A stretch of 57,046 nt of DNA from Candidatus Eisenbacteria bacterium. GTDB taxonomy: Bacteria; Desulfobacterota; Binatia; DP-6. The position numbers were made by a program, and so were the translations under genes. Positions 17,500-25,478 of this stretch are shown here, piece after piece (position 1 is the first letter of the stretch; each line of letters opens with the position of its first letter). The notes under the pieces were generated by a model. The model was not told where the DNA came from. It saw only the letters and a program-made list of their open reading frames with translations, and searched no databases. The stretch lies in NCBI GenBank assembly GCA_035577985.1, contig DATJZY010000031.1, positions 1 through 57,046 on the forward strand, given 5' to 3'.

Positions 17500-18597
17500 T
17501 CACGACCGGTCGAGCGCGCGCGCCGCGAAGAGCGCGCCGCGCGTGACGATCTCGTCGCCGAGCACCACGCCGGAGAGGATCTGCACGTGGCCGTCGACCT
17601 CGGCACCGAGGTCGACCGGGCGGAGCGCGAGCGTCCCATCGGGCGCGCGCACGACCACCTGCGAGCGCTGTCCGTCCGAGACGACGGCGTCGACCGGAAC
17701 GCTCAAGAGCCGGGAGTCGGCGGGCGCCCGCAGCGTCACGCGCGCGAACATGGCCGGCTTCAAGCGCTGGTCGGGATTGGGGACGAGGCAGCGCGCGACC
17801 ACCGTGCGTGTCGTGTCGTCGACGACCGCGCCGACCGTCGCGACCTCGCCGGGGAAATCGTCCGGATAGGCGTCGACGCGCACGCGCACCGCCTGCCCGC
17901 TCCGCACGAGGCCGAGTTGCCGCTCGGGAACCCGCACGCTCACCTTCACTCGCGAAAGATCGGAGACCACGACGAGCGGCTCGGCGTTCTCGGGCGTCAC
18001 CTCCGTGCCGAGCACCGCCTTGCGCTCGACCACCGTGCCGGCGACCGGCGAGCGCAGGAGGTAGTGGGTCGTGCCGTCGCCCGGTGCGACGCGAAGGCGC
18101 TCCAGCACCGCTCGCGCGCGCTCGAACTCGGCGGCGGCCTTCTGGGCGTCTTCGGTCGCCTGGACGAAGTCCTTCTCGGAGATGGCCTGCACCTCTTTCA
18201 GGCGCGCCGCCCGCTCCGACGCCTTGCGCGCGACGGTGAGGTCGGCCTCGGCCCGCACGTACTCGGCCTGCGCGCCCTTCACCTCCGGGCTCTCGAGGGC
18301 GACGAGCGGCTGATCGGCTTCCACCCGGTCGCCCACCTGCACCAGCAGCTCGGCCACGCGCCCGGGAACGACGGCGTTCAGGCGCGCCGTCCGCTCGTCG
18401 TCGAAGTCGATCGTCCCGGCCAGGTTCGCGACGTCGGGCGTCGCGGCTTCGCCGACCTTCTGGAACTCGAGATAGCCGAGCTGCGCGGCGGACAGCGCCG
18501 CCGGCGGCGTCGCGTCCTCGACCGAGGGAGCGTCGTGACCCCGGCCGCACGCGAGGGTCGCACCGAGGGCCAGGGCGGGGACGATTGCACGTCTCAT
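17500..18597 (-). CDS. czcB: RND efflux periplasmic adaptor (HlyD/CzcB family)
   Basis: A 365-residue exported membrane-fusion protein linking the RND pump to the outer-membrane channel. The leader ends in ATLAC, a plausible but non-canonical lipobox. It then shows the typical barrel-sandwich half LNAVVPGRVAELLVQVGDRV, a coiled-coil hairpin (about 110-175), the second half LRSPVAGTVVERKAVLGTEV, and the beta-barrel domain. The ATG at 18597 overlaps the TolC-family stop in an ATGA arrangement, which fixes the start and implies coupled translation. No obvious N-terminal metal-binding histidine cluster is present. It is the middle gene of the three-gene minus-strand operon. Confidence 0.92.
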   Translation of the reverse strand: MRRAIVPALALGATLACGRGHDAPSVEDATPPAALSAAQLGYLEFQKVGEAATPDVANLAGTIDFDDERTARLNAVVPGRVAELLVQVGDRVEADQPLVALESPEVKGAQAEYVRAEADLTVARKASERAARLKEVQAISEKDFVQATEDAQKAAAEFERARAVLERLRVAPGDGTTHYLLRSPVAGTVVERKAVLGTEVTPENAEPLVVVSDLSRVKVSVRVPERQLGLVRSGQAVRVRVDAYPDDFPGEVATVGAVVDDTTRTVVARCLVPNPDQRLKPAMFARVTLRAPADSRLLSVPVDAVVSDGQRSQVVVRAPDGTLALRPVDLGAEVDGHVQILSGVVLGDEIVTRGALFAARALDRS

Positions 18598-19898
18598 GGT
18601 CGTACCTCGAGGGCCGTGACCCGGATCACGTCGTAGGCGGCGGTGTGGCCGTCGCGCAGCGCGTCCAGGTAGTCGCGCTGCGTGGCGATGTAGGTGCGCT
18701 CGGCTTCGAGCAATTCCAGCAGCGAGACCGCGCCGTCGCGGTACGACACCTCGGCGGCCTTCCGCGCCGCCTCTGCCTGCTTCAAGAACTGGTGCTCGAA
18801 GCGGTCGACGCGCGCCTTCGCGCTGGCGTAGGCGGCGAGCGCCGTCTGCACTTCCCGGGGGATCGTCAGGCGGAGCTTGTGCACCGCCTCCCGCGCCGTC
18901 AGGGCCTCGGCCTCGGCGCGCTCGATGGCGCCCTGGTTGCGGTTCGCGACCGGGAGCGCGATCGACACGTTGGCGCCGATCTGGTCGGCGAGATCGCCGG
19001 AGACGGTGAACTGGCTGTGCGTGTAGCCGACGCCGACGGTCGGGTTCGGCCACGCCTCGGCGTGCGCGAGCTCGAGCGCCGCATCGGCGGCCTCGACGTC
19101 CGATTCGGCCTCGTGCAGGTCGGGTCGCTTGGCGAGCGCATCGTCGACGAGGGCGGCCGATGTGCCGGGGACGGGCGGCAGCGCCAGGCTGCCGACCGGC
19201 TCGACGTCGTCGCCCTCGCTGCCGATGAGGGGCAGCAGCGCCGCCATCGCCTGCTGGCGCTCGAGGTCGGCGTCGGCGACCTCGCGCTCGAAGCCGCGCT
19301 GCTCGAGGGCGATCTTGTTGAAGTCGGCCGGCGAGATGTCGCCCGAGCGCGCCCGCGCCTGGCTCACTCTCACCGTCTCGCGATAGCGGTCGAGGTTCTC
19401 CCGGGCGAGCCGGCGCCGCTCGGTGGCGACCAGCACGTCGAGGAAGCGGCGCCGCACCTCGAAGGTGGCCGTGCGTTCGAGATCACCTCGCGCGCTCTGC
19501 GCCGATGCGATCGCGCTCTGGGCCTGCGCGATCCGCGCGGGCCGCTTGCCCCACAGCTCGAGCTCTTCGCTGAGCCCGCCCTGGACGACGACGGTCTCGC
19601 CGGCGCCGAGGCCGGGCGGATTCGTGCGGCCGATGGCGAAGTTCCCCACGCCCACCGAAAGGGTCGGATTCGGGTACGCGCCGGCCGTCCGCAGGTCGCC
19701 CTCGGCGGCCTTCACCTTCAGCGCTGCCGCGAGGACGTCCGGGCTCTGTGCCCGCATGCGCGCGATCGCCTCGTCCATCGTCAACCCCACCCCGCTCGCG
19801 TTAGCAAAGTGTGAGCCCGCGACCATTCCGACGGCGGCGGCGAGACGACCGATACGCACGAGGCGTCTCGCCACGCGCTCGGATCCTACGAGGCCCAC
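18594..19898 (-). CDS. czcC: TolC-family outer membrane efflux protein (CzcC-like)
   Basis: A 434-residue outer-membrane channel component. The tandem TolC repeat is visible: the first half contains AYPNPTLSVGVGNFAIG and EELELWGKRPARI, and the second repeats the pattern with AEAWPNPTVGVGYTHSQF and ALPVANRNQGAIERAEAEA, ending in long amphipathic helices. ELWGKR is characteristic of CzcC/CusC-type members. The signal peptide lies at about residues 14-35 (IGRLAAAVGMVAGS), so the true start may be a GTG slightly downstream of the GTG used here at 19898. It is the first gene of the efflux operon, overlapping the adaptor by 4 bases. Confidence 0.9.
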   Translation of the reverse strand: MGLVGSERVARRLVRIGRLAAAVGMVAGSHFANASGVGLTMDEAIARMRAQSPDVLAAALKVKAAEGDLRTAGAYPNPTLSVGVGNFAIGRTNPPGLGAGETVVVQGGLSEELELWGKRPARIAQAQSAIASAQSARGDLERTATFEVRRRFLDVLVATERRRLARENLDRYRETVRVSQARARSGDISPADFNKIALEQRGFEREVADADLERQQAMAALLPLIGSEGDDVEPVGSLALPPVPGTSAALVDDALAKRPDLHEAESDVEAADAALELAHAEAWPNPTVGVGYTHSQFTVSGDLADQIGANVSIALPVANRNQGAIERAEAEALTAREAVHKLRLTIPREVQTALAAYASAKARVDRFEHQFLKQAEAARKAAEVSYRDGAVSLLELLEAERTYIATQRDYLDALRDGHTAAYDVIRVTALEVRP

Positions 19899-19906
19899 AC
19901 GGGCCG

Positions 19907-19935
19907 TTGACGTCCGACTTTCGTCCGATATTCAC
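19907..19935 (+). promoter_or_regulatory. Candidate promoter with tandem CGTCCGA repeats between efflux operon and LLM gene
   Basis: TTGACG at 19907-19912 is a good -35 box; TATTCA at 19929-19934 is a weak -10 with 16-base spacing. Two copies of CGTCCGA (19911-19917 and 19922-19928) sit on the same face, 11 bases apart, between the boxes. The intergenic gap is only 45 bases, so a factor bound here could affect both the LLM gene and the divergent efflux operon. The LLM gene lacks a Shine-Dalgarno sequence, which fits a near-leaderless transcript. Confidence 0.3.
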
Positions 19936-19943
19936 TGACACCA

Positions 19944-20972
19944 ATGCCTCACTCCATCGTGATCGAGACGGGTTTCCCCTACGACGACATCGCTCGAATT
20001 CCCGAGGCGGTTCGACACATCGAGGCAATCGGCTTCGACGGAATCGTCTCACCGGAGATCAATCGCGACCCATTTTTCCCACTGCTCGTCGCCGCGGAGC
20101 ATTCGACGCGCCTGCAGCTCTCGACCGGCGTCGCTATCGCGTTTCCGCGCGCACCCATGGTGACCGCGCAGATCGCATGGGATCTCCAGCGCTACTCGAA
20201 CGGCCGCTTCCTGCTCGGCCTCGGCAGCCAGGTGCGAAAGCACAACGAGGATCGCTTCTCGGTGCCGTGGTCCGCGCCGGTGCCGCGCATGCGCGAGTAC
20301 ATCCTCACGCTGCGCGCGATCTGGGACTCGTGGCAGAACGGGACGAAGCCCGCCTTCGTCGGCAAGCACTACCGCTACACGTACATGACGCCGTTCTTCA
20401 ATCCGGGACCGATCGCGCACCCGCACATTCCGGTGCAGGTCTCGGCGGTGAATCCCGCGATGTGCCGGTTGGTCGGCGAGCTCTGCGACGGCGCGCGCCT
20501 GCACGGCTTCTGCACGCGGCGCTACCTCGACGAGGTGATCCTGCCCAACATCGAGGCCGGCGCCACGAAGGCCGGCCGTTCGCTCGACGCCATCGAGCTC
20601 TCGGGCGGCGGCTTCCTCGCGACCGGCCCCGACGACGAAGCGGTGGCTGCGCAGGTGCAGATGGTGCGCACGCAGATCTCGTTCTACGGCTCGACGCCCG
20701 CCTATCGCGGCGTGCTCGCGCTGCACGGCTGGCAGGACCTGGGCGAGAAGCTGAATCGCCTCTCGCGCGAGGGGAAGTGGGGCGAGATGATCGCCGCGGT
20801 GCCCGAGGACATCGTGCGCACCTTTGCCGCCGTCGGACGCTGGGACGAGATCGTGCCGAAGATCCGCGAGCGCTTCCGCGGCATCTCGCGTCTCGCGTTC
20901 TACGCCACCGGCACGGGCCCCGATCGCGACGGCCGCATCCGCGAATTGCTCGCCGACCTGCGCGCGGCCTGA
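19944..20972 (+). CDS. LLM-class (luciferase-like, F420- or FMN-dependent) oxidoreductase
   Basis: A 342-residue TIM-barrel oxidoreductase of the bacterial luciferase-like superfamily, similar in pattern to the F420-dependent TIGR03617 group. Characteristic segments are VAIAFPRAPMVTAQIAWDLQRYSNGRFLLGLG broken by position as residues about 64-95, GSQVRKHNEDRF after it, and the VQVSAVNPAMCRLVGELCDG strand-helix that lines the cofactor pocket. Members act on diverse substrates such as lipids, alkenes and terpenoids; the substrate is unknown. The ATG is preceded by no recognisable ribosome-binding site. The gene stands alone between the divergent efflux operon and aroC (53-base gap). Confidence 0.85.
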   Translation: MPHSIVIETGFPYDDIARIPEAVRHIEAIGFDGIVSPEINRDPFFPLLVAAEHSTRLQLSTGVAIAFPRAPMVTAQIAWDLQRYSNGRFLLGLGSQVRKHNEDRFSVPWSAPVPRMREYILTLRAIWDSWQNGTKPAFVGKHYRYTYMTPFFNPGPIAHPHIPVQVSAVNPAMCRLVGELCDGARLHGFCTRRYLDEVILPNIEAGATKAGRSLDAIELSGGGFLATGPDDEAVAAQVQMVRTQISFYGSTPAYRGVLALHGWQDLGEKLNRLSREGKWGEMIAAVPEDIVRTFAAVGRWDEIVPKIRERFRGISRLAFYATGTGPDRDGRIRELLADLRAA

Positions 20973-21025
20973 GGGCGGCGTCCGCCGCTGGTAGCTCGGG
21001 AACTCGCGGGCTAAACTGACCCGCA

Positions 21026-22108
21026 GTGGGCAACACGTTCGGACATCTGTTCCGCGTGACGACCTGGGGCGAGTCGCACGGCGGCGCGATCGGCGCCGTC
21101 ATCGACGGCTGTCCGTCGCTCGTGCCCATCACGGCGGCCGAGATCCAGGTCGACCTCGACCGGCGTGCGCCGGGGCAGAGCCACCTCACGACCCAGCGCA
21201 AGGAGTCCGACACCGTCCGCATCCTCTCCGGCGTCCTCGACGGCAAGACGCTCGGCACGCCGATCAGCCTCGAGATCCCCAACGAGGACATGCGCTCGGG
21301 CGATTACGGCGAGGTGCAGACGAAATACCGTCCCAGCCACGCCGACTACACCTACGACGCGAAGTACGGCATCCGCGACTGGCGCGGTGGCGGCCGCACG
21401 AGCGCGCGCGAGACGGCCGGCCGCGTCGCGGCCGGGGCGATCGCGCGGAAGGTGCTCTCGGTGCGGTGGAACGTCGAGATCGTCGCCTGGGTCTCGAAGG
21501 TCCACACGCTGGTCGCCGAGAGCGACGTCGAGACGGTCACCCGTGCGGCCGTCGACGCGACGCCGATCCGCTGTCCGGAGGCCGCCGTCGCCAAGAAGAT
21601 GATCGCGGCCGTCGAGCAGGCGCGCAAGGACGGCAACTCGCTCGGTGGCATCGTCACGTGCGCGATCCGCGGCTGCCCGCCCGGCTGGGGCGAGCCCGTG
21701 TTCGATCGCCTGGAGGCCGACCTCGCCAAGGCGACGCTGTCGCTGCCCGCGAGCAAGGGCTTCGAGATCGGCTCGGGGTTCGCGGGGACGAACCTCACCG
21801 GCCTCGAGCACAACGACGAGTTCTACATGGAGGGCGATCGCGTCCGTACGCGCACGAACCGCAGCGGCGGCCTGCAGGGCGGCATCACGAACGGCGAGAC
21901 GGTGTACTTCCGCGTCGCCTTCAAGCCCACGGCCACGGTCATGCGCGAGCAGAAGACGGTGTCGGCCGGCCACGAGAACACGACGATCACCGGCCGGGGC
22001 CGCCACGATCCCTGCGTGCTCCCGCGTGCGGTGCCGATGATCGAGGCGATGGCGGCGCTCGTCCTGGCCGACCACGCGCTCCGCAACGAAGCGATCCGCC
22101 CGCGCTGA
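21026..22108 (+). CDS. aroC: Chorismate synthase
   Basis: A 360-residue enzyme, full length for the family, catalysing the last shikimate-pathway step (EPSP to chorismate) with reduced FMN. Conserved signatures are the N-terminal [15 protein letters not shown] with catalytic histidine, [13 protein letters not shown], the [14 protein letters not shown] segment, and [18 protein letters not shown]. The C-terminal [18 protein letters not shown] histidine-aspartate motif is also present. The start is a GTG (MGNTFG). It is monocistronic here and convergent with the SDR gene 8 bases downstream. No other aromatic amino acid biosynthesis genes are adjacent. Confidence 0.98.
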   Translation: MGNTFGHLFRVTTWGESHGGAIGAVIDGCPSLVPITAAEIQVDLDRRAPGQSHLTTQRKESDTVRILSGVLDGKTLGTPISLEIPNEDMRSGDYGEVQTKYRPSHADYTYDAKYGIRDWRGGGRTSARETAGRVAAGAIARKVLSVRWNVEIVAWVSKVHTLVAESDVETVTRAAVDATPIRCPEAAVAKKMIAAVEQARKDGNSLGGIVTCAIRGCPPGWGEPVFDRLEADLAKATLSLPASKGFEIGSGFAGTNLTGLEHNDEFYMEGDRVRTRTNRSGGLQGGITNGETVYFRVAFKPTATVMREQKTVSAGHENTTITGRGRHDPCVLPRAVPMIEAMAALVLADHALRNEAIRPR

Positions 22109-22116
22109 GGCGCGCG

Positions 22117-22992
22117 CTATCGCGCCTTCGGTGGGCGGCGCGGGACCTGATCCCTCACCGGGACGACGACCGGCATCTTGAGCCCGCGTCGCTGCCAGTT
22201 CGCGCCGTCGAGGACCAGGGTGTGCCCGGTGAGATAGGTCGCGAACGGGGAGCAGAGGTACGTCGCCGCCCAGCCGAGCTCGTGCGGCCGGCCGACGCGA
22301 CCGGCAGGGATCGTCGTGCCCGCCTCGGCGTAGCCCTCGGGACGGTTCGCCGTCATGTGCGCGGGCATGTCCTCGTGCGGGAAGAGGCCCGGACACAGGC
22401 AGTTCACGCGAATGCCGTACGGCGCCCACTCGACGGCGAGCGTCAGCGTCATGTTGACGACGCCGGCCTTCGCGGCGGCCGAGTGCGCGGCGCCGGGACC
22501 GCCCGTCCACGCGTAGGTCGCGCCGATGTTGAGGATGGCGCCGGGCGCCGACGCCGCGATCCGCCGCAGGGCGAACTCGCGCGAGCAGATGAACGTGCCG
22601 TTGAGGACGATGTCGGTGACCGACTTCCATCCGTTCGGCGACAGCTCCTCGGCGGCGACGGGGAAGTTGCCGGCCGCGTTGTTCACGATGACGCCGACGG
22701 GGCCGAGCTGTCCCTCGATCACGTCGAAGGCGCGGGCGACCTGGTCGGGCTCGCGCACGTCCATCTCGACGCCGATCGCTCGACCGCCGGCGGATTCCAC
22801 CGCCTCGACACCGCGCGCCCGGTGATCGGCACCGCGGCTCACGATGGCGACCGCGGCCCCCAGGCGCGCGAACTCGACCGCGATCGCCTTGCCGAGGCCG
22901 GTCCCGCCGCCCGTCACGGCGACGACCTCGCCCGCGAACGTCCCCGGCGGGAGCATCGCGGTTCCGAGTGGCGGCGGCTCGGGAACGGGCAT
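22117..22992 (-). CDS. SDR-family 2,4-dienoyl-CoA reductase-like protein
   Basis: A 291-residue short-chain dehydrogenase. The cofactor motif TGGGTGLG is at 27-34 and NNAAGNF at 104-110; the latter form is typical of 2,4-dienoyl-CoA reductases. There is no YxxxK: the lysine K175 lies in SAAAKAG, and the nearest tyrosine is Y160, a 15-residue spacing equal to the Tyr199/Lys214 pair of human DECR1. C-terminal GHTLVLDGANW is a usual SDR end. The start ATG 22992 (MPVPEPP) was chosen; ATG 22956 is also possible. It follows the cupin gene on the same strand by 36 bases. It probably reduces dienoyl- or enoyl-CoA intermediates, a role inferred from family. Confidence 0.85.
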   Translation of the reverse strand: MPVPEPPPLGTAMLPPGTFAGEVVAVTGGGTGLGKAIAVEFARLGAAVAIVSRGADHRARGVEAVESAGGRAIGVEMDVREPDQVARAFDVIEGQLGPVGVIVNNAAGNFPVAAEELSPNGWKSVTDIVLNGTFICSREFALRRIAASAPGAILNIGATYAWTGGPGAAHSAAAKAGVVNMTLTLAVEWAPYGIRVNCLCPGLFPHEDMPAHMTANRPEGYAEAGTTIPAGRVGRPHELGWAATYLCSPFATYLTGHTLVLDGANWQRRGLKMPVVVPVRDQVPRRPPKAR

Positions 22993-23028
22993 CGACGGAC
23001 TCTCGCACCGCCGGCGCGGCGCGGTCAA

Positions 23029-23523
23029 TCAGCCGTAGGTCGGCTCGTCGTCGCCGGGACGGCGCGGCGCCGTCGGCGGGCGCACGATCCTCGGCAGCGG
23101 CAGTCGCTCGATGCCGCGCGCGCGCAGGAGCGCGTGATACTCCTCCTTGTCGGCCGGCACTGGCGCCGGGTCGCCGGCCCAGGTCTCGAAGAGGAGCGCG
23201 CCGCGCGGGCCCGCCACGAGGGGTCCGAACGTGGCCCCGACCTCGAGCACGACGAGCGTGCCCGCGGGACAGTGCCGGTCACCGATCGCGAGATCGCCGT
23301 CGAGCACGTAGACCAGGTGATCGCTCTTGTGGCCGTGGCGTTCGATCACGACGTCGGGATCGTAGCGGCCGAGGACGACCATGCGGCGTTCGGTCCAGTC
23401 GAGGAATTTCTCGTGGACCGAGACGCGGCGGTCGCCGTGGCGCTGGGCGATGATCTCCTGCCACGGCACGTCTTTTTCGTTGACGAAGACGAGACGGGGT
23501 GCGGCGGGCTGTGACGCGGCCAT
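23029..23523 (-). CDS. Cupin-domain protein
   Basis: A 164-residue single-domain cupin. Motif 1 is recognisable in VVIERHGHKSDHLVYVLDGDL, quoted here only by its key residues H-x-H-x3-H and glycine at about 62-80, and motif 2 in PAGTLVVLEVGATFGPLVAGP. These would bind a metal. It is the upstream gene of a short operon with the dienoyl-CoA-reductase-like SDR. It is divergent from the CMD-fold gene, with only 39 bases between the starts. The start at 23523 (MAASQPAA) gives an N-terminal extension of about 10 residues before the first strand. The function could be small-molecule binding, isomerase or dioxygenase activity. Confidence 0.75.
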   Translation of the reverse strand: MAASQPAAPRLVFVNEKDVPWQEIIAQRHGDRRVSVHEKFLDWTERRMVVLGRYDPDVVIERHGHKSDHLVYVLDGDLAIGDRHCPAGTLVVLEVGATFGPLVAGPRGALLFETWAGDPAPVPADKEEYHALLRARGIERLPLPRIVRPPTAPRRPGDDEPTYG

Positions 23524-23562
23524 GTTGCGGCGGTACAGCGGAGAGTGCACGATCGTCAAGGC

Positions 23563-24636
23563 ATGTCGGACTCGATCGCGAACATCGAGTGGGGCGAATG
23601 CTGGCTCGAGCCGACGGCGATGCCGCGCGAGCTCGCCGCCGACATCCGCCGGGCACTGCACGGTGTGGTCCCGGCGTGGTCGGCCCGCCTCGCCTCCGTC
23701 CCCTGGGTCGCACGCGAGTTCCCGAGGCTGTCGGGGAAGTCCATCGCGCACATGCCGCTCGACCTGTGGGAGATGATCGGCCTCGTCGTCAGCCAGGACA
23801 ACTCGTGCCGCTACTGCTACGGCGTCACGCGCGTGCTGCTGCGGGTCCTGGGCTACGACGCCGCCCGCGTCCAGCAGCTCGAGCGCGACCTCAACCTCGC
23901 CGACGTCTCGCCGGCCGATCGCCTGGCGCTCGACTTCGCGCGCCGGGTCTCGCACGCGAACCCGCGCGTGGGTGCGCCCGACTACTCCCGGCTCCTCGAA
24001 GCGGGATACTCCAAGCCGGCGATCGCCGAGATCGCCTACTGCGCGGCGACCAACGTGTGTGCGAATCGCATCGCGACCCTGCTCGCCTTCCCGCCCGACT
24101 TCACGCCGGCCGAGCGCGTGGTGATGCGCCTCTTGCGGCCGCTGGTCGCCCGCCGGATCCGCGGCAAGCTCATGCGACCCGAGCCGCTGCCGCCGAACAT
24201 CGGGCCGTGCGCCGACGTCGTCGCGGCGCTCGACGGCTCGCCCGCGGCGCGCGTCCTGCGCACCGCCATCGACGAAGCGATTGCATCGCCGGTCCTCCCA
24301 CGACGCACCAAGCTCCTCATGCTGGCCGTCATCGGCAAGGCGCTCGGCTGCGCGTACTCCGAGCGCGAGGCCAGTGTGGAGCTCGCCCAGGCCGGGCTCG
24401 GCCCCGCCGACGTCGCCGAGATTCTGACGAACCTGGGCTCGCCGAAGCTCGATCGGCGCGAGGCGCTCCTCGTCCCGTTCGCCCGCGAGACGGTCTGGTA
24501 CCAGGTGCCCGTGATCCAGCGGCGCACGCGCGAGCTCGCCCGGCACTTGACGCGCGACGAGCTCATCGAGGCGGTCGGGATCGCATCGCTCGCCAACGGC
24601 GTCTGCCGGCTGAGCATCCTGCTCGAAACGTGCTGA
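23563..24636 (+). CDS. Carboxymuconolactone decarboxylase (AhpD-fold) family protein, duplicated
   Basis: A 357-residue helical protein that looks like two AhpD/CMD-type units in tandem. The first unit has the redox motif DNSCRYCYG with C82 and C85, followed by AYCAATNVCANR near 158-168. The second unit, after about residue 225, repeats the pattern (LLMLAVIGKALGCAYSE, C263) but lacks the second cysteine. CMD-fold proteins with CxxC act as alkylhydroperoxidases or thiol reductants. ATG 23563 was chosen over GTG 23545. The last 7 bases overlap the start of the nucleotidyl cyclase gene, a strong hint of coupled expression. It is divergent from the cupin gene. Confidence 0.8.
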   Translation: MSDSIANIEWGECWLEPTAMPRELAADIRRALHGVVPAWSARLASVPWVAREFPRLSGKSIAHMPLDLWEMIGLVVSQDNSCRYCYGVTRVLLRVLGYDAARVQQLERDLNLADVSPADRLALDFARRVSHANPRVGAPDYSRLLEAGYSKPAIAEIAYCAATNVCANRIATLLAFPPDFTPAERVVMRLLRPLVARRIRGKLMRPEPLPPNIGPCADVVAALDGSPAARVLRTAIDEAIASPVLPRRTKLLMLAVIGKALGCAYSEREASVELAQAGLGPADVAEILTNLGSPKLDRREALLVPFARETVWYQVPVIQRRTRELARHLTRDELIEAVGIASLANGVCRLSILLETC

Positions 24637-25403
24637 CGATCGCCCTCGTCGCGCTCGCGGCGGCGCTCGGCTGGCTCGCATGGCGCTCGCGCGTGCGCGC
24701 GACGGCGATCGAGGACCGGCTGGAGGACGCGTCGCGCGAGCTCGAGCGCCTGCAGAACGCCTTCGCCCGGTTTGCGCCGCTCGACGTGATCGAGGGCATC
24801 ATCGAACGGCGCGGCGTTTCCACGCGGTCCGAGATCAAGGAGATCACCGTCCTGTTCGCCGACCTGAAGGGATTCACGGCGCTCGCGGAGCAGTTGGATC
24901 CGGGGCGCCTCGTGGCGCTCCTGAACGGCTACTTCCAGATCATGGGCCGCGTGCTCGCGGAGCACCGGGGACACCTGGGGAAGTTCCTCGGCGACGGCTT
25001 TCTCGCCCTCTTCGGTGCGCTCGAACCGAACCCCTGGCAGACGAACGACGCGCTCCACGCGGCGCTCGCGATGCGCGACGCGCTCGTCGACTACAATCGC
25101 CGCTCGCAGGCGGAGGGGCTTCCGAACCTCGCGATGTCCTTCGGGATCCATCGCGGCCCGGTCGTGGCCGGCGTGATCGGCAACTCGGCGCTCATGGAGT
25201 ACGGCGTCATCGGTCGCACGGTGAACCTCGCGGCGCGCGTCGAGCGCCTGACGCGCGTACACGACGTCGACATCCTGGTCACCGAAGCCGTCCGGGACAC
25301 GTGCGATCCGCGCTTCCGCCTGCGCGCCATGCCCGCCGTCGAGCTGAAGGGCGTGCCCGGTGCGCCGCCGACCTTCGCCGTCGAGGGCTTCGATGGTGGT
25401 TGA
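24630..25403 (+). CDS. Membrane-anchored class III adenylate/guanylate cyclase
   Basis: A 257-residue protein starting at GTG 24630 within the end of the CMD-fold gene. One N-terminal transmembrane helix (1-18) is followed by a short helical linker (20-48) and the cyclase catalytic domain (about 68-250). Catalytic residues are present: metal aspartates D78 (FADLKGF) and D122 (FLGDGFLALFG), purine-binding lysine K118, N199 and R203 in RTVNLAARVE. Lysine at 118 favours ATP over GTP; threonine at 197 where some classes have aspartate suggests class IIIb. No HAMP or sensor domain is present, so input may come from a partner, plausibly the coupled CMD-fold protein. Confidence 0.9.
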   Translation: MLTIALVALAAALGWLAWRSRVRATAIEDRLEDASRELERLQNAFARFAPLDVIEGIIERRGVSTRSEIKEITVLFADLKGFTALAEQLDPGRLVALLNGYFQIMGRVLAEHRGHLGKFLGDGFLALFGALEPNPWQTNDALHAALAMRDALVDYNRRSQAEGLPNLAMSFGIHRGPVVAGVIGNSALMEYGVIGRTVNLAARVERLTRVHDVDILVTEAVRDTCDPRFRLRAMPAVELKGVPGAPPTFAVEGFDGG

Positions 25404-25478
25404 CGCGCGCGCCCGCAAGGCCCGCTCGCTTGACCGCGCGAACGACGGGAGCGTAGACCGCGTCGGCGAGGAGGGTCC

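Noticed and set aside
14114..18550. A 1478-codon open frame on the minus strand across the efflux operon
   Set aside because: It is a shadow frame: it runs over the CzcA and CzcB genes in another register, is extremely Arg/Ala/Gly/Pro-rich, and has no family motif. Long empty frames are expected at this GC content.
15358..18636. A 1092-codon plus-strand frame opposite the efflux operon
   Set aside because: It is antisense to genes with clear family motifs, has low-complexity R/D/E/A/V composition and shows no domains or ribosome-binding site.
20973..20992. Terminator after the LLM oxidoreductase gene
   Set aside because: The GGCGG/CCGCC arms with a 3-base loop form only a 5-bp stem without a T-run, too weak to call.
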